Assembly (NCBI GenBank): GCA_019187105.1
Contig: JABAQM010000001.1
Coordinates: forward strand, 2,324,734 to 2,388,733
Reading direction: 5' to 3'
DNA: 64,000 nt
Origin: Fimbriimonadaceae bacterium
GTDB taxonomy: Bacteria > Armatimonadota > Fimbriimonadia > Fimbriimonadales > Fimbriimonadaceae
Shown here piece by piece: positions 25,493 through 34,049 of this stretch; the stretch's first letter is position 1; every line of letters begins with the position of its first letter. The position numbers were made by a program, and so were the translations under genes. The notes beneath the pieces are model-generated. The model was not told the origin of the DNA. It worked only from the letters and a program-made list of their open reading frames with translations, and searched no databases.

Positions 25493-26734
25493 GTGACCTC
25501 TCGCGCCGCCGAACTTGATCGCCTCGATCCCCTTGCTTGGGTTCGGGGCGAATTCATAATCGAAGAGGGCGGACCGATCTACCTGGATGGCAACTCGCTC
25601 GGTCGGTGCCCGCGGGCCGCCCTCGAGATCCTCCGCAAGGCGGCAGAAGCCGATTGGGCGAACGGTCTGGTGCGGTCATGGTCTTCCTGGTTTGATCTAC
25701 CCGCCCGCTTGGGAAGCGAAATTGGCAGGTTGATCGGGGCGGCCGGCGACTCGACCCGCGTCTCGGACTCCACGTCCGTCAACCTCTATAAGCTGGCGTC
25801 TGCGGCGCTGCGCAGGAACCCCGCCCGCAACCGCATCGTCACCGACGACCTCAACTTCCCGAGCGACGTGTACGTGCTGCGCGAGGTTGCCGAACGAGCG
25901 GGAGGGTTGCTTACGATCGTCCCCAGCGACGGGATCCACGGCCCCGTCGAGGGAATCAACGAAGCCATGGGCGAGGACGTGGGCGTCTTGTCGCTCAGTT
26001 TGGTCGCCTACCGGAGCGGCTACCTCTATGACGGTTCGCGCCTTGGCAAGATGGCCAAATCGTTTGGAAGCCTTATGTTATGGGATCTGAGCCATGCGGT
26101 CGGCGCGGTGCCTATAGATCTCGGCGAATGGGACGCCGATATGGCGGTTGGCTGTTCGTACAAGTATCTGAACGGCGGCCCCGGCGCCCCGGCGTTCCTG
26201 TACGTTCGACCGGACCTAGCCGAAACGCTTGCAGCTCCCATCCCGGGTTGGTTTGGACATGCGGAAGCATTCGGATTCTCGCTCGATTACACTCCCGGCC
26301 AGGGGATCGAGCGGTTCACCGTCAGCACGCCGCCAGTGCTGTCAATGGCCGCGATGGAGCCGGGGCTTGCGCTTCTCAACCGAGTAGGCGTCGAGGCGGT
26401 TCGGGAGAAATCGATCAGCCAAACCGCCTTTATGATGGAATGCTGGACCGGCGAACTGGAGAGTCTCGGCTTTGGAATCTTGACGCCGACCGATCCGGCA
26501 AGGCGGGGCGCTCACGTCACACTCTCCCACGAGCATGCCCTTGCCATCGATCTCGCGCTGATCGAGGAGGAGGGGGTCATTCCCGACTTTCGCGGCCCAA
26601 ACGGTCTCCGCCTCGGATTCTCGCCACTCTACACAACCTTCTCCGAGATCGAGGAAGCAGCACGCCGCATTCGGCGGGTTGTCGAATCGCGCCGCTACGA
26701 GAAGTACAGGAGTGTAAGACCGCGCGTAACGTAA
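25493..26734 (+). CDS. kynU: Kynureninase
   Basis: PLP enzyme (413 aa) cleaving kynurenine or 3-hydroxykynurenine to anthranilate (or 3-hydroxyanthranilate) and alanine. Typical KynU features: IYLDGNSLGRCP, SDSTSVNLYKL (phosphate-binding region), DDLNFPSDVYVL, LVAYRSGYLYD, LWDLSHAVGAVPIDL, and the Schiff-base Lys in GCSYKYLNGGPGAPAF. The GTG start has no Shine-Dalgarno sequence but a TACACT box 6 nt before it. No tryptophan dioxygenase, formamidase or quinolinate gene is adjacent, so its route (tryptophan breakdown or NAD synthesis) cannot be decided here. Confidence 0.95.
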   Translation: MTSRAAELDRLDPLAWVRGEFIIEEGGPIYLDGNSLGRCPRAALEILRKAAEADWANGLVRSWSSWFDLPARLGSEIGRLIGAAGDSTRVSDSTSVNLYKLASAALRRNPARNRIVTDDLNFPSDVYVLREVAERAGGLLTIVPSDGIHGPVEGINEAMGEDVGVLSLSLVAYRSGYLYDGSRLGKMAKSFGSLMLWDLSHAVGAVPIDLGEWDADMAVGCSYKYLNGGPGAPAFLYVRPDLAETLAAPIPGWFGHAEAFGFSLDYTPGQGIERFTVSTPPVLSMAAMEPGLALLNRVGVEAVREKSISQTAFMMECWTGELESLGFGILTPTDPARRGAHVTLSHEHALAIDLALIEEEGVIPDFRGPNGLRLGFSPLYTTFSEIEEAARRIRRVVESRRYEKYRSVRPRVT

Positions 26735-26752
26735 GACAGGCCTAGCCAGGTC

Positions 26753-26767
26753 GAACCGGTCCGGTTC
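26753..26767. terminator. Hairpin between convergent kynU and creatininase genes
   Basis: A short perfect inverted repeat (GAACCG, 3-nt loop, CGGTTC) lies between the two stops. The plus strand continues TACTTTGTTG, a poor U-tract, so termination is uncertain. Confidence 0.35.
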
Positions 26768-27537
26768 TACTTTGTTGACCACCACGATTCGATCGCTTGC
26801 TCCCACGAGTCGACGAGGTAGCTGCGCATGTAGGACTCAAGCTGCGTTTCCGCCTGTTCGTAATATTTGACCAACTCCGCCGGTTCCGCGTTATCCATCC
26901 AAGACAGCCAGGCATCGAGCGCGTGACTGAATAGCATCCGTCCTTCGGTAGACGAACCATCCCGGGGGTCCTCACCGAGCACGGCATCGACTTGCGGTTC
27001 GAGCCGGGCCGAAAGGCGATCGCCACGAAACAGGCTGCCGTCCACGGCCAGAATTTGCGACGTCTCGTAACGGCCGGCATGGTCCAGCAGCTCGTCCCTG
27101 GCGAGCGGCTGTAGCGGGGTCGCCGCGAACGCCCGAAACTCGTCAAACGCCTGGATGGCTCGCGAGGCCGCCCGATAGAGCTCCACGAGCTGGCCCTGGG
27201 CGTAATGCCCGGTGACCAGGCAAACCGTCTTGAATCCCATGTCCGCCAAGCCCGATAGAACGTCATCGACGACGGCCACAAAAGTCGTTGAGCGGACTTG
27301 GAGCGAGCACCACGAAGGCAATGTCGTCATCGCGACGTTGAGCGCGGGGAACAAGACGCCAGGTCTCGCCCCAGCCAGCAACGAGGCAAAGTGGGACGCA
27401 ATCAGGCTGTCCGTACCGAGTGGCAGATGGTCCCCGTGCCACTCGATCGCACCAAGCGGCAAGATCGCGGGCCTGCCGGCCTCGACCGCCTCTGCGACTT
27501 GCTCGGGGAAGGCACGCTCGATTGGCAGGTACGGCAT
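26767..27537 (-). CDS. Creatininase-family amidohydrolase
   Basis: Metal-dependent hydrolase of the creatininase superfamily, 256 aa from ATG 27537. The N-terminal PLGAIEWHGDHLPLGTDSLI holds the Glu, His and Asp metal ligands, and LVTGHYAQGQ holds the next His. The C-terminal ~100 residues diverge from creatininase. Family members include creatinine amidohydrolase, FAPy deformylase (ArfB) and the mycofactocin peptidase MftE; which reaction applies here cannot be told. It starts 4 bp after trmFO ends and is probably the last gene of an mrdA-trmFO-creatininase transcript. Confidence 0.85.
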   Translation of the reverse strand: MPYLPIERAFPEQVAEAVEAGRPAILPLGAIEWHGDHLPLGTDSLIASHFASLLAGARPGVLFPALNVAMTTLPSWCSLQVRSTTFVAVVDDVLSGLADMGFKTVCLVTGHYAQGQLVELYRAASRAIQAFDEFRAFAATPLQPLARDELLDHAGRYETSQILAVDGSLFRGDRLSARLEPQVDAVLGEDPRDGSSTEGRMLFSHALDAWLSWMDNAEPAELVKYYEQAETQLESYMRSYLVDSWEQAIESWWSTK

Positions 27538-27541
27538 GGGA

Positions 27542-28867
27542 CTACGCGACGGTGATTGGCAGGGTGGCAAGCCAGGCATCGAACGCCGCCGCGGCCGCCG
27601 CCAGCTTTGCCGCCTGTCGCTGCGACTTGTCCTTGATCGGTGGCTCCGGATCGGGGAAAAGGCCCCAGTTGATATTCATCGGGGCGAAGTCGCGGGGAGT
27701 TTCGTCCTGCAGGTGCGAAATCAGGCTCCCATAGGCTGATGCGCGCGGGGGCGGCTGCGGCAGATCTCTTCCCTCCGCCATCAGGGAAGCCGCAATGCCG
27801 GCCCAGATGCCCATGGCTGCGCTCTCGACATAGCCCTCCACACCCGTGATCTGGCCAGCCAAGAACACGTTTGGCCGATGCCGCAGCTGCAGACAAGGGG
27901 AGAGGCTTCGGGGCGCGTTCACATAGGTGTTGCGATGGATGACGCCGTACCGGACGAACTCGGCTTGGGCCAATCCCGGAACCATCTGGAGCACGCGCTT
28001 CTGCTCCCCCCATTTCAAGCGGGTTTGGCATGCCACCAGGGAATACAGCGTCTTTTCGCGATTTTCGGGCCTAAGCTGCAGCACCGCATAAGGTCGTCGA
28101 CCGGTACGAGGATCGGTGAGTCCGACCGGTTTGAAGTTACCGAACGCCAAGGATCGGGGACCCCGCTCGGCGATGGCTTCGATCGGCATGCAGCCCTCGA
28201 AGTACTTCACGCCTTGCTCGAAGTCATGGATCGGGGCGCGTTCTGCCGCCAACAGGGCTTCGATAAAGGCTTCGTATTCTGCTTTGTCGAACGGGCAGTT
28301 TAGATAGTCGTCACCACCTTTATCGTATCGGCTTTGGGCAAACGCAATCGAGCGGTCGATGGTGGAGGCGTCAACAGTCGGGCTAACGGCATCGAAGAAG
28401 TAGAGGTGTTCCTGACCCGTGACCTCGGCGATCCACCGGGCCAGCGGCTCGGTCGTCAGCGGTCCGGTCGCGATGATGGTCGGTTCGTCCCCAATCTCCG
28501 AGGGGTCGAAGAGGCGTCTCTCGACGGTTATCCGAGGGTGTCGTTCAATCTGGCTGGTGATGTCGGCGGCGTAAAGCTCACGATCAACGGCAAGGGCCTC
28601 GCCACCCGGAACCGAATGCTTCTCGCCGGTCGGTATGACGATCGAGCCGAGGGCCACCATTTCTGCCTTCAGCCTTCCGGCGGGGGACGTCCCAAGCTTG
28701 GACTTGAAGCTGTTGCTGCACACGAGTTCCGATAGCAGGGAAGTCTTGTGAGCCGGGGTCATCTGAACCGGCCGCATCTCGACGAGCCGGACCGAGACGC
28801 CTCGATTGGCCGCGGCCCACGCGGCCTCAACCCCTGCAAACCCACCGCCGACGATCGTGACACCCAC
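27542..28867 (-). CDS. trmFO: tRNA (uracil-54-C5)-methyltransferase, folate-dependent
   Basis: FAD/folate enzyme (441 aa) that methylates U54 in the T-loop of tRNAs using 5,10-methylene-THF. It has the N-terminal FAD motif VGGGFAGVEAAWA, MTPAHKT, the redox Cys in ELVCSNSFKSKLG, the second Cys in YFEGCMPIEAIAERG, GLTDPRTGRRPYAVLQLRPE and the C-terminal FAD contact NVFLAGQITGVEGYVESAA. The GTG start is set by TACCCT 6 nt upstream, which lies partly within the end of mrdA. Length and motifs are complete. Confidence 0.96.
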   Translation of the reverse strand: MGVTIVGGGFAGVEAAWAAANRGVSVRLVEMRPVQMTPAHKTSLLSELVCSNSFKSKLGTSPAGRLKAEMVALGSIVIPTGEKHSVPGGEALAVDRELYAADITSQIERHPRITVERRLFDPSEIGDEPTIIATGPLTTEPLARWIAEVTGQEHLYFFDAVSPTVDASTIDRSIAFAQSRYDKGGDDYLNCPFDKAEYEAFIEALLAAERAPIHDFEQGVKYFEGCMPIEAIAERGPRSLAFGNFKPVGLTDPRTGRRPYAVLQLRPENREKTLYSLVACQTRLKWGEQKRVLQMVPGLAQAEFVRYGVIHRNTYVNAPRSLSPCLQLRHRPNVFLAGQITGVEGYVESAAMGIWAGIAASLMAEGRDLPQPPPRASAYGSLISHLQDETPRDFAPMNINWGLFPDPEPPIKDKSQRQAAKLAAAAAAFDAWLATLPITVA

Positions 28868-28871
28868 CCGA

Positions 28872-30695
28872 TCAGGGTACTTGATTGGGGGAACGCCCTC
28901 CTGCCGCCACTAGCCCTTCCGATTGCCGTTCACCGAAGAGGTGGTGTCGAACGATCTCAGCCGCGATCGGCGCGGCGACGTCACCCCCGTGTCCTGCGTT
29001 TTCGACGAGAACCGCAATCGCGATCCGCGGTTTGTCGGCAGGAGCGAAGCCGACGAACCAGCTATGAGTGAGGTGATTGGCGCGGTTCTCGGCCGATCCC
29101 GTTTTTCCACCCCACTCGAGCCCGGGAATGGTGGCAGTGCGACGGGCCGTTCCGGACTGAATGACCTGAACCAGTGCGCTGCGGAGGTTGGTCCACATCG
29201 AGAGTGGTGCCGCGACTTTGCGCGGTGGCTCCGTCTCCAAGGGGGTGGCCGTTGCGGTTTCCATGGCTTCCTGGATCGCCTTCACCAGATGGGGACGATG
29301 GGAGACGCCGTTGTTGGCGACGATCGAGATGAGATGCGCCATCTGCAGCGGAGTGCAGGAGATCTCCCCTTGGCCAATCGAAAAATTCGCAGTATCGCCT
29401 GGGTACCAGCGTCCATCAGGGCGCCATCGCTTGATCCAGGCGTCGGTAGGAACGATGCCGCCAGACTCGCCCAGCAAATCGATGCCCGTCTTTGCCCCCA
29501 GCCCCATTTCCGCGCAGGCTTTGCGCAGACTGTTCTCGCCCGCCCGCATCCCGAGCGTTATGAAGTACACGTTGCAGGACTTGGCCAGCGCCGACTGGAA
29601 GGCGACCGAGCCGTGGCGCGACATGCACCGGACGTTGCGGTTGCCGACCCGGACCGATCCGCCGCAAAAGACGGGCGAATGCGGATTGAACTGCCCAGCC
29701 AGCGTCGACGCCAGGGTGGTGACAATCTTGAACGTTGATCCGGGAGCATAGGCGCCGGCGATCGCCCTATTGAACTGAGGCTTGTCGGGATCGTCCTGGA
29801 GCATCTTGAATTGGGCGCGGCTGATCCCGCCCTCGAACCAAGCCGCATCGAAGGTGGGGCTGCTGACCAGAGCAAGGACTTCGCCGGTGGCCGGATCGAT
29901 TGCGGCCACCCCGCCCTTACGGCCGGCGAGGGCTTGCAGAGCCACACGCTGCAGCTCGGCATCGAGCGTTAGGATCAGTTTCTTGCCGGGAGTTGCGCGC
30001 TCGGTTGCGATATCGTAAAGCCGGGTGCGGCGGGCATTAACTTCCAGCATCTCCCGGCCCGCCGAACCCATGAGCATCGGCTCATAGATATATTCGATGC
30101 CGACTTTACCGACATACTTCGGCGGCTTGAGCTTTAGGTCTTCAAGACGCTTGACATCCTTATCATTCGGTGTCCAAACATATCCTAGGATGTGACAGTG
30201 GGTCTTGGTGTCGGGGTAGTAGCGCATCGGCTGCGATTCGACACCAATGCCGGGGTACTCATCCTGGCTCTCTGCGATGCGCGTCGCCACCTCGATCGAG
30301 ACACCGGCCGTGATCGGCGCGTGAACGTCAGGCAGCCACGCATTCTTCGCAACCTCGTCTTCGAGCTTCTGAAGCGGAATCCCGGTCATATCGGAGACGT
30401 GCCTCAGAACTTCGGGATGACGCTGGATTTCGCGCGGCTTGGCGGTGATCACGATAACGGGCTTGATGCCCGCCAGCAGCCGGTCCTTGCGATCGACGAT
30501 AAGGCCGCGTGGCGCCAGCTTGGTCACGCTCATGGTTCGAAGAGCCTCCGCTCGCTCCCGAAGATTGTCCGCTTGAGCCACCTGCAAGTACCAGAGCCGA
30601 AGAAAGAAGATCACGAAGATGAGCAAAAACAGCACCGGCACGATAAGGTGCTTGAACTCGGCCTTCTTCTCAATCGGGGCGTGAATGACGGACAA
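28872..30695 (-). CDS. mrdA: Penicillin-binding protein 2 (elongation transpeptidase)
   Basis: Class B PBP of the rod/elongasome complex, 607 aa, cross-linking peptidoglycan in the periplasm. A single N-terminal TM (LIVPVLFLLIFVIFFLRLWY) is followed by the dimerisation/pedestal domain (APRGLIVDRKDRLLA) and the transpeptidase domain. Its motifs are SxxK in APGSTFKIVT (Ser near residue 319), SxN in KSCNVYF and KTG in GGKTGSAEN. The QGEISCTPLQMAHL segment is PBP2-typical. The TTG start has TATAAC 5 nt upstream and no Shine-Dalgarno sequence. No mreBCD or rodA gene is adjacent in the window. Confidence 0.95.
   Translation of the reverse strand: MSVIHAPIEKKAEFKHLIVPVLFLLIFVIFFLRLWYLQVAQADNLRERAEALRTMSVTKLAPRGLIVDRKDRLLAGIKPVIVITAKPREIQRHPEVLRHVSDMTGIPLQKLEDEVAKNAWLPDVHAPITAGVSIEVATRIAESQDEYPGIGVESQPMRYYPDTKTHCHILGYVWTPNDKDVKRLEDLKLKPPKYVGKVGIEYIYEPMLMGSAGREMLEVNARRTRLYDIATERATPGKKLILTLDAELQRVALQALAGRKGGVAAIDPATGEVLALVSSPTFDAAWFEGGISRAQFKMLQDDPDKPQFNRAIAGAYAPGSTFKIVTTLASTLAGQFNPHSPVFCGGSVRVGNRNVRCMSRHGSVAFQSALAKSCNVYFITLGMRAGENSLRKACAEMGLGAKTGIDLLGESGGIVPTDAWIKRWRPDGRWYPGDTANFSIGQGEISCTPLQMAHLISIVANNGVSHRPHLVKAIQEAMETATATPLETEPPRKVAAPLSMWTNLRSALVQVIQSGTARRTATIPGLEWGGKTGSAENRANHLTHSWFVGFAPADKPRIAIAVLVENAGHGGDVAAPIAAEIVRHHLFGERQSEGLVAAGGRSPNQVP
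28874..28879 (-). promoter_or_regulatory. -10-like box 6 nt before trmFO GTG
   Basis: TACCCT on the minus strand, 6 nt before GTG 28867, overlapping the last codons of mrdA. Confidence 0.45.
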
Positions 30696-30700
30696 GTGAC

Positions 30701-30706
30701 GTTATA
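30701..30706 (-). promoter_or_regulatory. -10-like box 5 nt before mrdA TTG
   Basis: TATAAC on the minus strand, 5 nt before TTG 30695. Confidence 0.4.
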
Positions 30707-30826
30707 AACGTAATTGAACCTCCACCCCATTCCCGAATGGGCAGGCCACCTACTTATAGAGGTCAAAATTCCGGGCTGCAAAGGCCGAGGGACCGGGCAA
30801 CTTGCGGATTCAGGGAGCGTTCATCT

Positions 30827-30839
30827 GGCATTCAATGCC
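30827..30839. promoter_or_regulatory. Palindrome upstream of PEP-CTERM gene
   Basis: GGCATTCAATGCC is a perfect 6-bp inverted repeat with one central base, 74 bp before the ATG at 30913. It is a possible operator in the 217-bp mrdA/PEP-CTERM intergenic region. The same region also holds a GGCCGC/GCGGCC hairpin at 30873-30891 just before the ribosome site. I see no gene in it. Confidence 0.35.
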
Positions 30840-30912
30840 CGCTAATTTGGGGGGCGGAGACTCTTCTACGCGGGCCGCCCAAGCGGCGGCCATTTGAATA
30901 GGAGAGTTACCC

Positions 30913-31779
30913 ATGAAAAAATGCTTCCTTTTGGCCGGGTTCGCGGTTTTGGCGGTTGGCGCCGGCGCCCAAGAAACGTACGGACTGACGACAGACAACC
31001 GTCTTATAAGCTTCGACGCAGCCAATCCGACAGCCCTAAATTCGAACGTGCAGATCACTGGGCTCAATCAACAGAACGAGCTTGTGCTCGGCATCGACTT
31101 CCGGCCCAAGACGGGCGAGCTCTACGCGGTGGGCTCGTCGAACCAAATCTACAAAATCAACACGTCGAATGGTGTGGCGTCTGCCGTCGGAGGCACGTTT
31201 GCGCCGCCGTTGACCGGCGTCGAATTCGGCTTCGACTTCAATCCAACCGTGGACCGAATCCGACTGACCGGAAGCACCGGCCAAAACCTACGGCTGCATC
31301 CGGACACCGGCGCCGTGGTTTCCGTGGATGGCACCCTTGCCTATGCGGCGGGTGATCCGAACTTCGGCGCGGCTCCAAACGTGGTGGGATCGGCCTACAC
31401 CAACAACTTCAACGGTGCCGGCTCGACGACGTTGTACAACATCGACTCGGATCTCGACATCCTTGTCACCCAGATTCCACCGAACAGTGGCACGCTGAAT
31501 ACGGTGGGAGGTCTCGGCATGAAGGTCGGCAGCCTCGTCGGCTTCGACATCATGACGGTCTCGGGCAACAACATGGCCTACGTCGCCGCTGTTGAAGAAG
31601 GCGACTTCAGATCTTGGTTCCACCGGATCGACCTGGCGACGGGCAAGCTGAACACGATCGGCGCAATCGGCGGTACGGCTTTCTTGGTGAGAGACATCGC
31701 CCTGAATCCGGTACCGGAACCCGCGACGATCGCCGCCTTGGGACTTGGCGTAGCGGCTTTCCTTCGCCGCCGCCGCTAA
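30913..31779 (+). CDS. DUF4394-like PEP-CTERM secreted protein
   Basis: Exported protein of 288 aa. AGGAGAG lies 8-9 nt before the ATG; a signal peptide (CFLLAGFAVLAVGAGA, cleaved near AQ) is followed by a DUF4394-type beta-propeller-like domain. Repeats such as LVLGIDFRPKTGELYAVGSS and VEFGFDFNPTVDRIRLTGST are diagnostic. The C-terminus is a PEP-CTERM sorting signal: VPEPATIAALG, a hydrophobic helix, then RRRR. Proteins of this type are processed by exosortase; no exosortase gene is in the window. Function of DUF4394 is unknown. Confidence 0.9.
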   Translation: MKKCFLLAGFAVLAVGAGAQETYGLTTDNRLISFDAANPTALNSNVQITGLNQQNELVLGIDFRPKTGELYAVGSSNQIYKINTSNGVASAVGGTFAPPLTGVEFGFDFNPTVDRIRLTGSTGQNLRLHPDTGAVVSVDGTLAYAAGDPNFGAAPNVVGSAYTNNFNGAGSTTLYNIDSDLDILVTQIPPNSGTLNTVGGLGMKVGSLVGFDIMTVSGNNMAYVAAVEEGDFRSWFHRIDLATGKLNTIGAIGGTAFLVRDIALNPVPEPATIAALGLGVAAFLRRRR

Positions 31780-31798
31780 AAGGGGGCGGGAAACATCA

Positions 31799-31829
31799 GA
31801 GACCCCGATTGCTCGGGGTCTCCTTTTTG
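31799..31829 (+). terminator. Rho-independent terminator
   Basis: A perfect 10-bp stem (GAGACCCCGA/TCGGGGTCTC), a 4-nt loop TTGC and then CTTTTTGTT. It ends transcription of the PEP-CTERM gene before the convergent one at 31847. Confidence 0.92.
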
Positions 31830-31846
31830 TTGGCTGATGAAAGGCG

Positions 31847-32515
31847 TTAGCGACGCGCTCGGCGACGCCGCATCGCGACCAGGCCAACCGCCATCGCGGT
31901 CAGCGTTGCCGGCTCGGGAACGACATCCGCCTCGAGATGGACATTGTCAAGCGCCCAGCTTTCATCGTCTTTGTGCTGCAGTCCTTCTCCATAGAACTTG
32001 ACCTGCAGGCTGCTCGACGAGTGAGCGAAGGTGAACTGGAGCCTGTAAAGGGTGTCGCGACCGTAGAAGTCTCCGAAGCCGAGCAGCCCCTCCCCATCGC
32101 TGTCGGTCTTGCCGGCAAACGGACCGCCGCCCAAGGGAGTGGCGTCCGAATAGCTTTGCGATGGGCTCCAGTTGGAAAACGTGGCATGCAGCAAGTCCGC
32201 ACCGTCCGCGCTGAACCGGAGATGATCCGGCCCATGCCCGCCATCGTTTCCGTCCCAGGAGTTGATGACGAAGAGATCGAGGGTCAGCGTCACCGTGGTA
32301 TGGGACGCAAGGCCGTTAAGTTCGAGTGTCGAGCCGTCGCTGCTGCCAAACTTGCCAAGAACCTTGGTTGAGCCATTCGGCGCGTCCATAACAGGTCCGT
32401 TGGTGAAGCCAGTCGCGACACCCGATTCGAAGTCGTTGTGAAAGATGGTCGTTTGCGCAAGTGCCCCCGTTGCGCTTAGGGCCAACAGAATCAAGGAAGT
32501 TGAGAAGTATCTCAT
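31847..32515 (-). CDS. PEP-CTERM secreted protein
   Basis: Exported protein, 222 aa: signal peptide (TSLILLALSATGALA), a single beta-sandwich-like domain rich in Gly, Ser and Asp (FHNDFESGVATGF, SSSLQVKFYGEGL, WALDNVHLEADV), then VPEPATLTAMA, a hydrophobic helix and an Arg-rich end. The DNVHLEA strand before PEP resembles domains that end in carbohydrate-binding-like folds. It is probably surface-sorted by an exosortase. It is convergent with the DUF4394-like gene. No Shine-Dalgarno sequence is obvious. Confidence 0.85.
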   Translation of the reverse strand: MRYFSTSLILLALSATGALAQTTIFHNDFESGVATGFTNGPVMDAPNGSTKVLGKFGSSDGSTLELNGLASHTTVTLTLDLFVINSWDGNDGGHGPDHLRFSADGADLLHATFSNWSPSQSYSDATPLGGGPFAGKTDSDGEGLLGFGDFYGRDTLYRLQFTFAHSSSSLQVKFYGEGLQHKDDESWALDNVHLEADVVPEPATLTAMAVGLVAMRRRRARR

Positions 32516-32548
32516 GGTAACGGCAACAGTGTTCAGCGTTACTGTGAA

Positions 32549-33904
32549 TTAGCGTGAATTCTCACCGGCATTCGGTGCGCCAAGCCTGATTCGGTCCAGC
32601 GGCAGAAGCGGCAGTCGGTTTCGCCTTCGCATTTCTGATGCCGCCGCGAGAAAGGCTTGCCGGGTCGCCTCGTCCACGGCAATGGTAGCCAGACTTTCCG
32701 TCGCTTGGATAGCGAGGAGGGGGCTGCCAAACTCGCTCGAGAAGTCCCGCAGCTTGGCAAAAATCGGGCGGGCGTCATCGACCCGGCCGCCCCTCATGAG
32801 AAGATAGGCTTCCGCAGCTAGGAACTGCGACTCAAGCCGGCCACCCATCACGGGCGGCGCCATACGGCGAGCCTCCTCCAGGAGAAGTTCGCCCTCTTGG
32901 ATCCGGCCGGCCAAGGTCAGATAGATCGCTCGGTGTACCCGACGTATGGCAATCATCGGCACGTCGTCGTCATCGTCCTCTATCTCGCCGAGGATCTCGA
33001 TCGCCCGATTGAGGTCGCCGCTGTATGCATGGCAGTGCGATTCGGCATGCCGTATCCGTCGGGCGTATGGGCTGAGGCCGCTGGACGTCAGGATGCGAGC
33101 GGCATCGTTGATCAAGGTGTGCGCGCGATCAAAGCGGCCGACGAAAATGAGGGCCATTGCCGCCGCGAAGGCGAGGGCCGTCCAGTCTTCGGGGCTGTCA
33201 TCGGGGCTTGTGTGGGACAGGGCGCGCTTGGCCGACTCCAACCCCCGATCGCTCTCGCCTCTCCACATCTGCACGATCGCAAGCTGAACTTGACCCCATA
33301 AGAAATGGCGATCTGCCGGTCCGCTCGCCTCCAGGCCCGCTGTCAGCGCATCGTCGAGGAGGTTGAGCGGCAGGCTCGGAATGAGCTCTCGAACCGCATG
33401 CAGGACTTCAAGGGAGCGGCCCGGGTTCTGGGCCATCGTCCACTGCACCACCCGGATCGCACCGCTAACGGCACTGGACCAATCGCCCTTGGGCGAGAAC
33501 GTTGCACATTCGATACGCCACGAGTTAAAAACGGCCTCCGGCATTTCCGGTAGCAACTCGCCGGTGGTCGCAACCTCCTCGCCGTCGAGCCTTGCCACCG
33601 CGTCGCACTGCACCGGAGCAAGTACCAAGCGGCACGTTTCTCGGTCGCCGGCGATGCACTCGTTTGGCTGGAAGGCTCTGTTGGCCTGAGCGATCGCCTG
33701 CCGCAAGCTCTGACGCTGCATGGAGGCTGGACGATTTGGCCAGAGGTCGATGGCCAACTGCTGTCGCGGAACGGCGTTGCCACGATGCAGGGCCAGTAGG
33801 GCGATAACGGCTTGGGATTTCCGTGAGGGAATCTCGACCGGTTCTCCGGTAGGCGATGTGGCTCGAAATCCTCCCAGGAGATCGATGCGCCAGCCCTGAC
33901 TCAC
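32549..33904 (-). CDS. SARP-like regulator: winged helix plus TPR repeats
   Basis: Predicted transcriptional regulator of 451 aa. Residues 1-95 form an OmpR/SARP-type winged helix (RIDLLGGFRATSPTGEPVEI, SRKSQAVIALLALHRGNAVP, RQSLRQAIAQANRAF). From about residue 150 to the end it is all-helical with TPR-like pairs (LESAKRALSHTSPDDSPEDW, RAIEILGEIEDDDDDVPMIA). No clear BTAD, ATPase or receiver domain is visible, so TPRs may sense a protein or peptide. The GTG start has CATACT 6 nt upstream and no Shine-Dalgarno sequence. Target genes are unknown. Confidence 0.75.
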   Translation of the reverse strand: MSQGWRIDLLGGFRATSPTGEPVEIPSRKSQAVIALLALHRGNAVPRQQLAIDLWPNRPASMQRQSLRQAIAQANRAFQPNECIAGDRETCRLVLAPVQCDAVARLDGEEVATTGELLPEMPEAVFNSWRIECATFSPKGDWSSAVSGAIRVVQWTMAQNPGRSLEVLHAVRELIPSLPLNLLDDALTAGLEASGPADRHFLWGQVQLAIVQMWRGESDRGLESAKRALSHTSPDDSPEDWTALAFAAAMALIFVGRFDRAHTLINDAARILTSSGLSPYARRIRHAESHCHAYSGDLNRAIEILGEIEDDDDDVPMIAIRRVHRAIYLTLAGRIQEGELLLEEARRMAPPVMGGRLESQFLAAEAYLLMRGGRVDDARPIFAKLRDFSSEFGSPLLAIQATESLATIAVDEATRQAFLAAASEMRRRNRLPLLPLDRIRLGAPNAGENSR

Positions 33905-33910
33905 GGGCTA

Positions 33911-33916
33911 AGTATG
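33911..33916 (-). promoter_or_regulatory. -10-like box 6 nt before SARP-like GTG
   Basis: CATACT on the minus strand, 6 nt before GTG 33904. Confidence 0.45.
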
Positions 33917-34049
33917 CTGCACGAATTCGGACGAGGAACCGTCCACTAACCAGCACTAGTTATTCCGAATGAAGCAGGCCAATGAGCACCATTCGCGTTG
34001 AGGCGGGTTTCACGACAACACATGCGGGCAACAGACTGGGGGCCTGCTC

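Noticed and set aside
30826-30840. Sigma54 promoter before the PEP-CTERM gene
   Set aside because: PEP-CTERM genes are often sigma54-controlled, but the GG-GC spacing in TGGCATTCAATGCC is two bases short; the site is simply a palindrome.
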